Assembly: GCF_026230105.1 (NCBI RefSeq)
Contig: NC_079476.1
Location: 39,670,559 to 39,734,558, forward strand
Direction of reading: 5' to 3'
Length of the DNA: 64,000 bases
From: Diorhabda sublineata
Taxonomy: Eukaryota; Arthropoda; Insecta; Coleoptera; Chrysomelidae
A model generated the notes under the pieces. That model was not told the origin of the DNA, ran no database searches, and saw nothing but the letters and a program-made list of their open reading frames with translations. Of the stretch, positions 34,895 to 44,900 are shown in pieces. The translations under genes were made by a program, and so were the position numbers. Numbering within the stretch: position 1 is the first letter of the stretch; the number at the start of each line of letters is the position of its first letter.

Positions 34895-36050
34895 AACAAA
34901 AATGGTCCGAAAAACACTTGAAAATATTTCAAAATTCACCCAATTTAGTAGAATTTTGAAAACAATAATCGAATTCTTCAACAAATCCTGCGCATTTTTC
35001 ACTTCGCAAGGTTCCGTCTATTTCTTCAAATATGAGGTGGGGGAGAGTGGGAACCTTGTTATGAAAAAAGTGCCTGTTATATATTATAAATTGCTCTATT
35101 CAGCCGATTTTGATAAACTTGATGTTGCTTAAATGCTAGAGGGCGTGGTTTTTTATGTTTTATATATATTTTGATTTGAAATTTGAAACATAAAAGTTTG
35201 AGTATGTCTTTTGAAAGTAAACTAAATTAACATTAAGACAGGCAAACGTAAAGCTTATATTACTAACAATGGGAATAAATAATTAAATGAACCATCTAAC
35301 AAATCTAACAATTCTCGTGGGATCCAGGAAATGCAACATCAGGGTCGTTGATCGTAAATATATAGTGGGGAATTCTAAACGGCCATTTTTTTCGAATGAC
35401 ATAGTTTTAATGGGCAAAAATACATTCGCAGAAACGAATTGCCACTTCTTTTAGAAGACATACCCTTTGTCATTCGTCGTGACATGTTCTTACGACATGA
35501 TGGTTGCTATGTTTGCCATTTTTTAGACCAAACGTACCCTATTGGGCCACCCAGATCTCCAGAACTAACTTCTTGTTTGTTGGGGCGAATAAAAGCTCTC
35601 GTTTACACCAATAGATCCACGACAAGAGTTGATCTGTCTTATCCACTCATCAGCGTCTGATTTCATATAGAGAAAATGATGGATAATAATTTGAACACCT
35701 AGGGAGCCACTATTTACGTAGCTAGTTATCTAAGTTGATAACTGTTAGCTCAGTTACATGGTTTATTTAATGACCTAACCTAACTTAACCAATGTTAGAA
35801 CTTTCCATCCAGAATAAATTTCTAATTTCCGTTTGAGCGAACCAGCCCAGTAGACGTTTGAAGAAAAGTTTATAAAAATCGAGCTTACAGGCATTTTTTC
35901 ATAATAAGGTTCTCACTCTCTCCCACTTCATATTTGAAAAGATATACTAAAGCTTGCTGAATAAAAAATGCACAGAAATTATAGAGGAAGTTGATTATTG
36001 TTCATAAATTACTACTTAATTGGGTAAATTTTGAAAAATTTAGCTTTTTT
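34895..36050. repeat. Long inverted repeat, about 150-170-bp arms, about 820-bp spacer
   Basis: Left arm about 34906-35072 and right arm about 35885-36045 are inverted, diverged copies. For example gaggtgggggagagtgggaa (35034-35053) opposes ctctctcccacttcatattt (35915-35935), and caaaattcacccaattta opposes aattgggtaaattttg (36019-36034). The spacer has no recognisable gene. It could be a foldback element or two copies of one dispersed repeat in opposite orientation. Confidence 0.65.
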
Positions 36051-36959
36051 AATTTCATATCTGCAGATACGACCTCTAATAGTGGACCTAACATTCTGAA
36101 AATAATTTCCACGTGTTTTTAGTGCACATGAACTAAATTATTCAAAGTTTTCGGGTCAAAAATCGCTGCAGCCACCACAGTAACATTTCCTCTCGATTCA
36201 TTCTAACCAAACCAAATACCAGATGTAATTAGGAAAAAATGTATGTGGATGTATCAACTTTTTCACTCAGTTTAGTCAAGATTAAGACTCAAAATATGAT
36301 ATCCATAATTAAAACGATTTGGATACACAAGTTTCACCTCTTTAAATACTTTTAAACAAAGTCTACATTACGCAGTACCCGTATTTATAGAGGTACTTTC
36401 AGTTCTAGAAATTAGTGTATATTATTGTATTTGTAGGGCAGTTGAAACATTTTTTATACTTTAAAAATGATTAGTTCAAACCTGTGTTTCATAAAATATT
36501 GCAGGAGCAAGTCAAAATAATCAAAAACTCGAGCATACCCCACAGTTTTAACTGCCCAACTTAGTCCATTTGCAGTATTATACTTTTCTATGCAATTAAA
36601 GATATTTTACTGTTTGTTATTTCATTTATAAGTTTAATTGTTATATAAATTTTGTCTTCCGACGACATAAATATATTTTGTAAATCATAATTTTGTTAGT
36701 ATTTTTCAGAAAAAAACGTGAAAATTTGTTAATATATTGATGTCATCAATGTTATGAATAAATGTTTTTACTAACCTGATACTTTTATTCTTGAAGAATC
36801 ACAATTTTTAAACCACTATTCTTTTTTTCGATATTTTCAAATAAATACAGGATTTTTATATAAACACTATAAATCAATACAAAAAGAATGTATTATAATC
36901 ACTCAAGAAAAACTTATAATTATCAAGTGGAAAGTTGACAAAAGAAACATATTTCACAA
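36051..36959. other. AT-rich intergenic DNA and SAP18 3' flank
   Basis: No gene. On the minus strand an AATAAA (complement of tttatt at 36784-36789) could end the SAP18 transcript about 170 nt after its stop. Confidence 0.4.
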
Positions 36960-37487
36960 TTAATATGGCCTTGACCTATTGTTATAATTATTCGAGTATC
37001 CTTTTCTTCCCGAATTCCAAGTATCTGGAGCTGTTATAGCTATATCTAGGTAATCCCCAATGTTCAACCTTAGTAAACCCAAAGTTTTCAAATCGTCAGG
37101 TCCTTTTACTCCCGTCATTGTATTTCCGATTTCTCGAATTCTATATACAGGTTGTCTCAAGTCTGGATATACAAAAGCGAAGCTGAATTTGGTACCCTTC
37201 CTTCTAGCTTCCGGATTCACTTCCTTTACTAATTGAGTAAGTTCATGTAAAGTTGCATCTTTCCAAGTATAAATTTGAAGTTCATTTTGTGGAGTATTTC
37301 CCTTACTATAATCTGAAGGTTTATGATGTGAACCATTCGAGGAAACAAACACTCTTAGTAAAAATGGACATACCTGAAATGCAAATTTTTCAAGAATATA
37401 CAGTAATAGAATATAAAATATAGTTAATACTTTTTGCCTATCAATCGCATCATTTTTTTCTTCTACAACTACTGTCTGTGTAGCCAT
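36960..37487 (-). CDS. SAP18: SAP18 (Sin3-associated polypeptide 18), two exons
   Basis: Exons are 37487-37431 (MATQTVVVEEKNDAIDRQK) and 37373-36960, separated by a 57-bp intron (AAA|GTATTA...TTTCAG|GTATG, phase 0), giving 156 residues; human SAP18 is about the same length. The body matches the SAP18 ubiquitin-like fold: CPFLLRVFVSSNGSHH, ELQIYTWKDATLHELTQLVK, NPEARRKGTKFSFAFVYPD, YRIREIGNTMTG and LNIGDYLDIAITAPD, ending in a Gly/Asn/Arg-rich tail. SAP18 works in Sin3-HDAC corepression and in the ASAP/PSAP splicing-linked complex with RNPS1 and Acinus/Pinin. The intron length is a multiple of three and it has no stop, so the frame reads straight through. I prefer the spliced form because the insert (residues VLTIFYILLLYILEKFAFQ) is hydrophobic and absent from the family. 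Divergent from NEDD8. Confidence 0.95.
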   Translation of the reverse strand: MATQTVVVEEKNDAIDRQKVLTIFYILLLYILEKFAFQVCPFLLRVFVSSNGSHHKPSDYSKGNTPQNELQIYTWKDATLHELTQLVKEVNPEARRKGTKFSFAFVYPDLRQPVYRIREIGNTMTGVKGPDDLKTLGLLRLNIGDYLDIAITAPDTWNSGRKGYSNNYNNRSRPY

Positions 37488-37918
37488 TATCCGGATAATA
37501 ATAAATTAAAACTATAGTTAGCAATAAGTTTCATAAACACAAATTTTTAGTGAAGTTTCTTCTTCTTTTTTATAAGAAAAACTGCCTCACTTTGGAAATG
37601 TTGTACAAATTTGTCAACCACTTGGCTAACACATTTAAATATTAACCTTAAAACGAATAAGTTGAATAATGTACAAGTAAACAAATATTTATTATAATAA
37701 ATTTATGGATAGGACTGTTTATCATACGTATAAATTCCCAAATATAATATCATGTAATTGCCAATATTCTTCTGTCAAATGTCAAATAAGTCATTGTCAA
37801 ATTACTGGCTAAAAAGGTTCAATGCCAATTTAGATTTTGGAAAATAATCCGAAATCCAATTAAACTAATACAAATTTATATTTACTTTTATATCTATATA
37901 ATTATATAATTTATCAAA
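37488..37918. promoter_or_regulatory. Shared intergenic region between SAP18 (-) and NEDD8 (+)
   Basis: The two start codons face away from each other with 431 bp between them, leaving little room for separate promoters, so a bidirectional promoter is likely. The sequence is AT-rich. Two closely spaced gtcaaatgtcaaataagtca-like stretches (37773-37800) are the only visible short repeats. No TATA box is certain. Confidence 0.5.
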
Positions 37919-39357
37919 ATGCTAATAAAAGTTAAGGTAACTTGTCAATATATATACAAAGCGATTTTTAGGTAAAAAAAATTTTTTTAGACTCTCACTG
38001 GAAAAGAAATCGAAATTGATATAGAACCTACAGATAAAGTTGAACGAATAAAGGAAAGAGTTGAAGAAAAAGAAGGAATACCACCTCAACAACAGCGGCT
38101 TATATTTTCAGGAAAGCAAATGTATGTAAACAATTATTATTTAAAAAATCGTCAATTTTCACTTTTCTAAATACAAATCTAGATTATTAATAATTATGTA
38201 GCTTCTGTTATAGTTAGAGTTTCATTAAGGATTTTTTACCTAGCAATGAGTATATAGTTTCTGTAGAAATAATTTGTATTTTACATAAAAACTCAGATTT
38301 CATAAATTCAGCCTCTGAACTATTAGTTTTCTATTAATACTGTGTTAAATTTAGGGAGAGTATGATTTCCACGGCGTCGTCATCTGATGACTGTTTTAGC
38401 TTAGTAAAGCCAAAATAAAACAGAACTCAATGAAATTTTCCAATGTTTCACTTCAATTTAGAAATATCGGTCCTAGAAGTTATAATCAAAAATAAATTCA
38501 AGATTCAATTATAGAATGCTTTTTGTATTGTTAAAAATGAAAATTTTTTGACACTTATCATGTTATTAAACAAACACATAGTATTTTATGTAGATTCTAC
38601 ATCATTTATCCTAATATTTCAATACTTTAATTAAAAAAAAAACAGATTGTGGAAGCAAATTGGCCTTTAGCCAACTCTCATCATAAATAATATTTTTATA
38701 TAAATATAGAAATGTTGTCTGGAAGGAATTGTGTATTATTTGGTACTGTTTATAGAATAAAAAATATATTAAGCAATAATTCAAATATTTCATTGATAAT
38801 TCAATGAAAAAAACCCTTTTTCTGAATGATTGAGCAAAAATTACAGTAAATGCATTTATAAATTCATAATTCATAAAATAATATAAATTCATTTATAGGG
38901 ATTTAAATTTACAATTTTGTGCTGCTGGATCAAGAAGATAAGCTTTTAAGTGAATTGGTGCCAAATTTCTTTAATAGTTTGCAATTCTGCTCCAGGGGTA
39001 TTTGTATGCTCTCCTAGTTTGATTTATTTGTGTGTGTTCAATATAATCTACTAAGTGTCTACAGAGGAAAGTTAAACACCTGGAACATCGTTTTTTTAGC
39101 TTTATTATAACAGTATCTATTACAGATATTAAAATGTTCATTGACATGTTTTCAGTACTATCGTTTGTTGTCACAATATAGAGAACTAAGAGAGTTAATC
39201 AGTTTAGAGCCTCTCTCGTGCTGTTTCTGTAAAGATTTATATTAAAATGAAAATTATTTGTTTTAGGAATGATGAAAAAACTGCACAAGATTATAAAGTA
39301 CAAGGAGGTTCAGTGCTGCATTTAGTTTTGGCACTTCGCGGTGGCAAGCCTGTATAA
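37919..39357 (+). CDS. Nedd8: NEDD8 ubiquitin-like modifier, three exons
   Basis: Exons are 37919-37936 (MLIKVK), 37991-38121 and 39267-39357: 240 bp, 79 residues. Junctions are AAG|GTAACT...TTTTTAG|ACTCT (phase 0) and AAAT|GTATGT...TTTTAG|GAATG (phase 2). The protein is almost identical to NEDD8 of other animals: TLTGKEIEIDIEPTDKVERI, KEGIPPQQQRLIFSGKQM, GGSVLHLVLALRGG. Ile44, Lys48, the NEDD8-specific Ala72 (Arg in ubiquitin) and the mature Gly75-Gly76 end are present. The precursor tail after Gly76 is only Lys-Pro-Val and must be cleaved before activation by APPBP1-UBA3. NEDD8 is conjugated to cullins by UBC12 and activates cullin-RING ligases. The polyadenylation signal AATAAA at 39445 lies 88 bp after the stop. 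The minus-strand frames within the 1.1-kb second intron are chance. Confidence 0.97.
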
Positions 39358-39444
39358 TTATGTGTATACATAAAAGTTTACTAGGATTCTTTAAATTATA
39401 CTTTAATTCGTACTTGATAAGTGAAAAAATATTACAAATTGATG

Positions 39445-39450
39445 AATAAA
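39445..39450 (+). terminator. Polyadenylation signal AATAAA of NEDD8
   Basis: A canonical hexamer 88 bp downstream of the NEDD8 stop, followed by T-rich sequence (gcattttttatttttaa). Confidence 0.7.
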
Positions 39451-39499
39451 GCATTTTTTATTTTTAATTGATTTTCATTTTTGATTGATTCTACAAGTT

Positions 39500-40430
39500 T
39501 TTGTTTCAGGTAATGATTTATCCAAAAGTTGACAATAGATTTTACAAAATCGATTTTGTGGTACAATTTATTAATGAGTTTTCATAATATTGAGAAAACG
39601 AATTTATGCAGTCTCATTTCGGAAAGATACGCAAGGATTGTGTAAGAACATGATAATTTTGTACCATAAGGTAGTGATCTATACAAAAGCAACGGTAATA
39701 ATAATTGTGATATTTAATAAAAACAATCCTGCAATCAAAGGTACATAGATGGTTTCGGGATGAATGGGTTGACCAAAACAAGCTTCCTTGAAGGACACCC
39801 CAAAATAAGCATACGAAACATGCTACCATATTCTAAGCCTCATTAATATCTGTGATGGACGTGCGATACTCAATCGACATCTCAATCTGCTTAGAGCTGC
39901 TGTAACAGCTGAAATGGTGTACTCTAGGTTTGTGTTGGAATGTAAAAAATACTACAAGAAATAGTGAGCTCATCAAATTGGTATCAAGAAATTCACTGGT
40001 TCTCTTAATAAACATCTGCTCCTCTTAAAGATACACAAAATTCAACATGGTCATATAAAACGCCATGTCCACAATAAATAGGAATAAGAAGGAACAAACT
40101 GTAGACAACATCATCTATAAAATCCCACCACTCGCACCTGCGAGGTTCAAACACTTGGATAAGACTCTTAATTTGCTTAGTAACGTCAAAAGATTCAAGC
40201 CAAAGTGTCTGGTTCACTTTTCAAAGGTCATTTACAGTTGAGAGTATCAAATGGAGCACGATGTTCCTCCAAGTATGAATCCCGCAATCTTCTTACTTAC
40301 ACATTATCGGCCTTGTTAGTCACCTGCCTGCTCCTATCCATAAGAATGTCTTAGTAACTTAGTTTTAACCCATGAACATAGAAGTTCTATTTTAATACCA
40401 TAATCAAGTTTGACCAAAACTATATTATTA
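39500..40430. other. Intergenic DNA with a possible decayed membrane-protein frame
   Basis: On the minus strand about 39790-39665 one frame reads FGVSFKEACFGQPIHPETIY and continues into a 20-residue hydrophobic stretch (LIAGLFLLNITIIITVAFV) before a stop; neighbouring minus frames at 39833-40217 are open but shifted. It might be a decayed multi-membrane gene or transposon DNA. I could not identify it. Confidence 0.25.
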
Positions 40431-40535
40431 AATATGAGTTTCATTTGGATTAAAGGACATATGAGAATAAATGGTAATGAAAAAGCTGATCGATTAGCAA
40501 AAAATTCAGTATTTAATGGAGTTTTTTGTAACATG
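40430..40535 (+). pseudogene. RNase H fragment of a non-LTR retrotransposon
   Basis: The plus strand reads SFIWIKGHMRINGNEKADRL followed by AKNSVFNG, which is the RNase H signature (W.KGH..I.GNE.AD.LAK) with the conserved His and Asp. No flanking reverse transcriptase was found; the piece is about 100 bp. Confidence 0.75.
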
Positions 40536-40660
40536 TTATGGTAAAAGTAATAAATTCTGTGATTATGTAAAATTACCGTAAATTATCACCACTGAATTAT
40601 TTCATATTTATCAGATTTACCGGTTAGTTTATAAAATATCCAGCTCGTGATAAAAGCATA

Positions 40661-40850
40661 TATGTAATACTTCTATATGGATAGTTTCGATGAGTGGCTA
40701 AGGAAGACAAAATGGCAACGATTTCTCTATTGTCCTAATGTCCAGCTCGGTTCTACGCATGCGCAGTACAGATTAGGTGTCTGGAACGAGAGAGAAAATC
40801 AATATTGTCGGTACCGTAACTAGGGGTCATTTTTTCCCATACCAACTGTC
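40661..40850. mobile_element. Short inverted-repeat element (MITE family copy 1)
   Basis: It shares with 46051-46221 the order tatatgtaatac(t/c)(t/c)ctatatgg, gcatgcgcagt, ctggaacgag(a)gagaaaat, attgtcggtacCgtaac and ttttttcccata. Its right end tcccataccaactgtcc is the inverse of the left end of the other copy. The left arm here is more diverged. No coding sequence. Confidence 0.7.
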
Positions 40851-41971
40851 CACAAAACTTACAGATGCACGTGTGTACCCACAAAGCTATGTTTAAGGCA
40901 AGGGCAAGGTGCAAATTGGGACACGTATAGCACGTGTTAGGTAGCGTGACACGAGAGTCACCACTCGTGCTTGCTACACGTGGTGATCCGCTTGCCTTTG
41001 TTTCCACTGCTTTCAAAATGTTATGATTGCGAATTAAAAGGTCCCTAAATGTCGGCAACACGTTATACAAGTTGTTTTACTTCATAATATAGAAATATCA
41101 TTAATATCAATTCAATGAGAAATACATATATGTATATAAAATAAATTCTTCTGGAAGTTTATTTGTTAGAATTTTTATGAAATGTTAATATACTAATAAT
41201 TTTATGAAGTTCCAGATTCCTTCATATCGTTCAACGAAAACTGATAAATACTAGCAAATATTTTATCAATGAAACACACGAGTATAACGGGCTGCAAATT
41301 AACTTGAACACTATATACTCAATAACACTTCTGTAACGTTAAAACAAATTTTCTAAATAATTAGTTTCAAAGAAATGTCCTGTAAATTTGACAAACCAGG
41401 AAAATAAGATAACAAATTATAAACAAGCGTTCACCGTTACAATTGATGGTTGTGTTTTTATTATATTACGAACTCCCGCAGGAGTTTTCAAAAATTGCCG
41501 TTGCGCACGGTATTTCACGTGCACATGGCGGGGTATTGGTTAAAGTTTTCAACTAGCAATAATCGCACCTCGGATACACCTCATTGGTTACGATATCGCC
41601 ACTGCGCAAAGCTGAAGTATTGCTATTCATATCCAGTATGAGACAGTAAGATCAAAACGCATGATTGATATATATATGTGGCGTCATCTACGATAGAATA
41701 GTCGAAGCTTTTGTAATTCATACTTGCTGCGACTTCTATTTTCATATAATCAAACAAATTTTAATATTAACTTTTGTTACTAATTATTACACATATTAAC
41801 TAATAGTTAAGACATATTTTGATAAGTTCAAATTTAACTATTACTGAAATCTGTAGGTAAAATGTTCATGGCAATACTAGATTTTTAAAGGCTAAACATT
41901 TTGATTAGTGTCAGGTTAAGTGTGAAAGTTAAAGTTAAAAGTGTGTTTTGAATAATTGTTTTTATTAAAAT
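40851..41971. other. Intergenic DNA upstream of Tango6
   Basis: No coding signal. The 41450-41641 frame has no family match. The last few hundred bases should contain the Tango6 promoter; only an A/G-rich leader-like stretch (41925-41971) is seen, no clear core elements. Confidence 0.4.
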
Positions 41972-44900
41972 ATGGAAAAAAATAAGTTAATCAAGTGCTT
42001 AAGAATATTAAATTTGGAAAATGCAAAAGGTAGGTCGTCATATTCAAATGTTCGATTACATTTAAAAACTAACCTAACATTATACTTATAATAAATAAAT
42101 AACATTATAATTGCATATCTTAAGACGATAATATAAGCATTTATTTAGTAAAGAGGGACTGTCAACTTGTTGTATTACTTTTTCTGATTTAATTAACTTC
42201 GAATGCTTTTTTTATTCTTGTAAATAGTTTTTTGTTTCTAAACTATTTCACATTAGAATTGTTTCCATAAAAATTGAAAAATACTTCTTAAATTCATATT
42301 TTTACACCAAATAATTTTGTATCAATTAAATGTGACACATTTCTATTTATTTTAGGGATTAGTTATACATCTTTCCTTGACACTCGACTAAAAGAAGTCT
42401 ATGAAAAACTACAAACAACTCATGAATATATATTAGGCAGTATATCAGATATAACTAAGTTGAATTTTTCAAGAAACGTGAATTTAGAATGGAACTATAT
42501 TTGCTTAGGTTTTTATATATTGAAATTATTATCGAGAGAATCAGAAAGTTCTGGTGATATTTTTCTGAGTGTACAAGAAACTAAAGATTTAAAAATTTTT
42601 ATACAAAATCTAGTTATAGTTGGAATATGTACAAAACTACAACCAAATTTACCGTTTAAAATGAAATCTGAATATTTTGTATCTGAAGATATTTATTGGG
42701 ATTATAATGTGTTGAAATGTACAACTTTTGGCTTGACAGAATATCTTAAAGTACCATTTTTGAGGTTTGTAATATTACCGGAGAACCTTAAAGAAATTCT
42801 AGTAGCTTTATATCAGATTTCTTATTGTCTGTTAAAGAAACCTGATGGTGATGAAATAAATCAAGAAATATATGAAAAGTTATTGTTAGAGCAACAGTTA
42901 TTTAAGAATATTTTGGATTATTTAAAACAAACTATTCACCCACATATTTTCGTTAAAGAAAATATGTTATGTTTACATAAAAATTCACCACTGTGGTTTA
43001 AAAAACAAATATCTCAAGATCTTACTAACATCCTTCGATCTAAAGATGGAATTGAGACTGTGGTAACATCTCTTTTCGGAGATTGTGATAATAACACTCA
43101 AAATTGGAAAATATTAGAAGTTTTTTCAAAACTTATAATTAGTTGTGAAAAATTCCCAGATTTTGAAGAAAATATATGTAAACAGTTGATTGGTTTATTA
43201 CACAAGCAATCAATTAACAAATCTTTTATGGAAACGATTTTCGCTTATTGTACAAAAACTTTTTATAAAAAAAATCCAGAATTATGTAAGAAAGTTTTTG
43301 TTAAAAATATCATTGCTAATTTTTTACATTTTACATACAAATCTCATAAATTTAGTCAGGAAGATGTAACAGAAAAAGTTGAATTTACATCAAGGATGTT
43401 ACATGCTCTTTTTATAGACAATAATACAGAAGAATTAATTTTACCTGCTAATTTACTTCAACCAATTATTAATGTCGCTTTTAAATTTTATATATTAACA
43501 TTAAATTCAATATTTAAAACTGTGAATAATGATTTAAGAGATTTGTTATTGTTTTTTATAGAAGTACAACTAGATAATAATATATTCGATATTTTTTTAT
43601 TTGATTTACAATCAAATGAAATTTCACCTATAAGAAACGATATATTAATTGAAGTTGAAATAAATAAAATTAAAATCAAATCATATGAACAATCAATTAA
43701 ATATTCATCCATAGATAATTGTGAAGGAATGTACAAATTACTAAAATCTAAACCTAAATTATTAATCAAATATTTCTGGTACCTCCTAAATTGTATTACA
43801 AACGAAAAAAAATATTTCCAACAATCTAGTCAAGATCTTTTAGTACTAGAAGAATCTATAACAAATATTAATATAGAAAGAAAAATAGTTGTTTATAAAT
43901 TATTAGCTGAATTAGCAGCAGAAAAATGCATACGAAAAGAATTAAACGAAAACCCTATTGGTATTGTAAAATATATTAAAAGAACTTTAGAAGTACGATC
44001 CGAATCAATGTTTACAATTCTCATGATCCTCGATAATTTACTATCAAATTCTTCAAAAGATAATAAGAAATATTTCAAAGAATTATTGGAACCGTTGAAA
44101 TTAATTCGTGATGAATCTGAAGATTTCGAAACGAAATATTTGGTTAAAAACATATTGGAATGCTTGGAAGGAAATAAAATTGAGAAACCTGAAGACGGAT
44201 CAGAATTAGATAAAGCTATCGATGATATTTGTGATTGTCTGTTACCTACCAGAGGACATGGTTTGTTAACTTTAACCAAACTGATAGAAAAGAAGGATAA
44301 GGAGGTTTTGGAGAGAAAACAGTTTGTTCTCAACATTCTACAGGTAATACAAAAAAAATTATCCTTGTTCTAAAATTTCTTTTGTGATCCTTAAAAAGTT
44401 TGCTTTTGTGCTAGTTATGATAATAAATTTTCTGAAGTTATTATATTTAAACAAAATTATTCAACTTACTTGAGGAAAAATCTAGATTATTCTAATAATT
44501 AATAAGAAAAAAGATCATATTTTGTAAACATGTGACAGCATTTATTTTAAATTTAAAAGTTAAAAATATCGCAAAAAAATAAGATGGCGGAACTGTCATC
44601 CGGAATCTACTGATAGTAGAAAGTATTTTTCTGTTTATTTTATAAGTTCTTGCTATGAAATAATATCATTAAATGAAATATTTAATAAAAAATGAAATGT
44701 AATATCTAAATATATAATTGAAAATCGCAAAAATTTCAAATTCAAAGATTCTCATTGGTTTTCATTTGTGACGTCATAGGTCTAATAAAACCATTGAACG
44801 GTTGTCTGCTTGATCACGAGGTTATAGGTACCTGTAATGTATTTATATATATAAATAAAATATTTTTCTTATAAAAATAAATAATGCCAACGTGATTAGA

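Noticed and set aside
37374..37430. Uninterrupted 175-residue SAP18 frame as the real protein
   Set aside because: The extra 19 residues have GT..AG borders, are hydrophobic and are absent from the otherwise well-conserved family.
43488..44336. Two long minus-strand frames (93 and 147 codons)
   Set aside because: Antisense shadows of the large Tango6 exon.
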